The notes beneath the pieces were generated by a model. It did no database searches. It worked only from the letters and a program-made list of their open reading frames with translations, and had not been told where the DNA came from. A DNA stretch of 64,000 nucleotides from Harmothoe impar. Taxonomy: Eukaryota > Annelida > Polychaeta > Phyllodocida > Polynoidae. The position numbers and the translations under genes are program-made. Positions 62,923-64,000 of this stretch are shown here, piece after piece. Position 1 is the stretch's first letter; every line of letters begins with the position of its first letter. Location: contig OX381716.1 in assembly GCA_947462335.1 (NCBI GenBank), positions 4,460,438 through 4,524,437 on the forward strand, in the 5' to 3' direction.

Positions 62923-63154
62923 GTGTAGGGGCTTAGTAGTCCCTGCACCTGAGTGGTAGGCCCGCAGGGGTGGCCCACTCAGGTAGTCACTGCGCCCCTC
63001 CCATACCGATCCAGTAGCATGAGACACGGTCTATCTGATAGGACATGGGGATGTAGCTCAGTAGTAGAGCAATCGCTTGGCAAGCGGAAGGCCCCGGGTT
63101 CGAGTCCCGGTGTCTCCGAAAAAGGTCATTTGCGGAGAAACTGTGTCCCTCAGA
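62923..63154 (+). repeat. tRNA-Ala-bearing TIR repeat, copy 3 (most intact)
   Basis: About 95% like copy 2 by eye over the shared part. It has a complete tRNA-like segment. Confidence 0.7.
63047..63118 (+). tRNA. tRNA-Ala-like gene, anticodon GGC, repeat-borne
   Basis: 72 nt: acceptor GGGGATG/TGTCTCC (with wobble pairs), D-arm GCTC..GAGC, anticodon loop TTGGCAA (anticodon GGC, alanine), T-arm CCGGG-TTCGAGT-CCCGG. Both pol III boxes are present. The first anticodon-stem pair is mismatched (A-A). It resembles eukaryotic tRNA-Ala. It sits in a dispersed repeat, so it may be a transcribed pseudogene rather than a working tRNA. Confidence 0.6.
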
Positions 63155-63202
63155 CTCGTCATATTTCTCACTTCTGAGAAACAACTCTTTTTTTGAGTGG
63201 CC

Positions 63203-64000
63203 TTACTACATCCGAATGATTGGAGAGACTGAATGCAGTTATCATAAAGTGTATTGATATTTGCATAATTGTGTTAAATAATACAAAAAAAAACAGCAAA
63301 AGTATAGAATAGACACCACATTGGTGGGAAAAGTTAAATGCTTAAGTGCCTAGACTGGGATAAAGCTGGTATCACATACAGTTCAGCTGTATTAAAGCAG
63401 GATTAAACCATTACATTGTGTAGTGTGTATTATCCTAGCTGAAATTGAACTGTTATGCAGGAAAGTACTCTCCATGCATGTATATTAATTGATATAAATT
63501 GATGACAATAACAATATGAAACCTACAGTAGAAGTTGCTGTAACTTTACAGCACCAAGTTGCTGTACATGTACAGCAAAATCAACTTTTGCTGTAGATGT
63601 ACGGTAGAAGTTGCTGTTAATGTTTAGTAGAAGTTGCTGTAAGTTTTGGCTGTGACCCTTTTCAATGCATGGGTCTATAGAGGTTTGAATACTACTATCA
63701 GTAGGCAATGTAAACTCAATCTCATTCAGAGCCAAGTATAGGGGGAGTGACTCTGTTTAAGAAACTGTTAGTACAAAAAGGTGATTTAATCACCAGATTG
63801 CACGATGTAAATTACACAATGTACGCCTTCAGTGTGATGTCCTAGTTGTACAGCAAGTTACTCCTTTCTTTCAGGATCATTCTGACAAATTAGTGGCGGG
63901 ACCTTGCGGAACCTTTTAGAGACTCACTAACCCCATCTGGTGCACAATCTCAGAATCTTTGGAATTCACTGACTCCCTTTGGTGTGTGCTGGTTCAGGGC
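63203..64000. other. Nothing recognised
   Basis: Tandem-like 'agaagttgctgtaa' and 'ttgctgtacatgtacagca' words at 63525-63645. No gene. Confidence 0.45.

Larger units (their letters stand above)
62171..63202. mobile_element. Long MITE family E with nested tRNA repeats
   Basis: Ends GGCCACTCAAAAACAAAAGT and the inverse (..TTTTTTTGAGTGGCC), flanked by TTA on both sides. It contains two direct copies of the tRNA-Ala-bearing repeat (62459-62675, 62923-63154), which account for its extra length. Confidence 0.65.

Overview
This window looks like animal nuclear DNA, most likely from a marine invertebrate. It has large introns, many minisatellites, dozens of short foldback or terminal-inverted-repeat (TIR) elements, a non-LTR retrotransposon, a solo LTR and tRNA-derived repeats. 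The sequence does not fix the species. An amphioxus-like or other repeat-rich invertebrate genome would fit, but that is a guess.

The centrepiece is a complete virus-like transposon of the Polinton/Maverick (adintovirus-like) group at 12247-22758. It is 10,512 bp, begins AGT and ends ACT, has 392-bp TIRs with about five mismatches, and is flanked by a 6-bp target duplication (AATACT). Joining the flanks at one AATACT restores the unit of the minisatellite it entered. All core genes but one lie on the minus strand. From right to left these are an orphan 216-aa protein, a packaging ATPase, a small virion protein, a conserved protein of unknown role, a DDE integrase with a C-terminal chromodomain, a minor-capsid (penton-like) protein, a pVI/pX-like basic virion protein, the double jelly-roll major capsid protein, an adenain-type cysteine protease and a small Cys-tailed ORF. 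One Ala-rich ORF with a Cys-rich tail runs rightward. All look intact. The protein-primed DNA polymerase B typical of the group is absent and there is no room for it. The element therefore looks like a capsid-coding, polymerase-less Polinton that would need replication in trans.

The genes are packed like those of a virus: a 4-nt ATGA overlap, a 13-nt overlap and gaps of 8 to 30 nt. Runs of 7, 8 and 20 A sit directly before three start codons. Two gene blocks share an upstream TATA-like motif. A perfect 15-bp hairpin lies between two apparent transcription units.

Five short GC-rich open segments on the plus strand (1123-1241, 28842-29015, 36246-36375, 39591-39652, 54634-54728) have splice-site-like borders, and the two pairs I could test have compatible phases. 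They suggest one host gene with giant introns, the first holding the Polinton. I do not recognise the protein.

The rest is repeat DNA. Minisatellites lie at 11.6-12.2, 22.8-23.1, 24.0-24.4, 25.0-27.1, 29.0-30.5, 31.6-32.6, 33.3-34.8, 40.0-41.2 and 54.9-57.6 kb. There is a 1.1-kb pure pyrimidine tract (9.07-10.15 kb), an intact APE/RT LINE on the minus strand (45.4-48.7 kb), a solo LTR (37240-37655), and a foldback element carrying a tRNA-Ala-like sequence (three copies). A dispersed palindromic family built on TGATGCA/TGCATCA recurs throughout, most densely at 4.8-6.8 and 57.7-60.1 kb.
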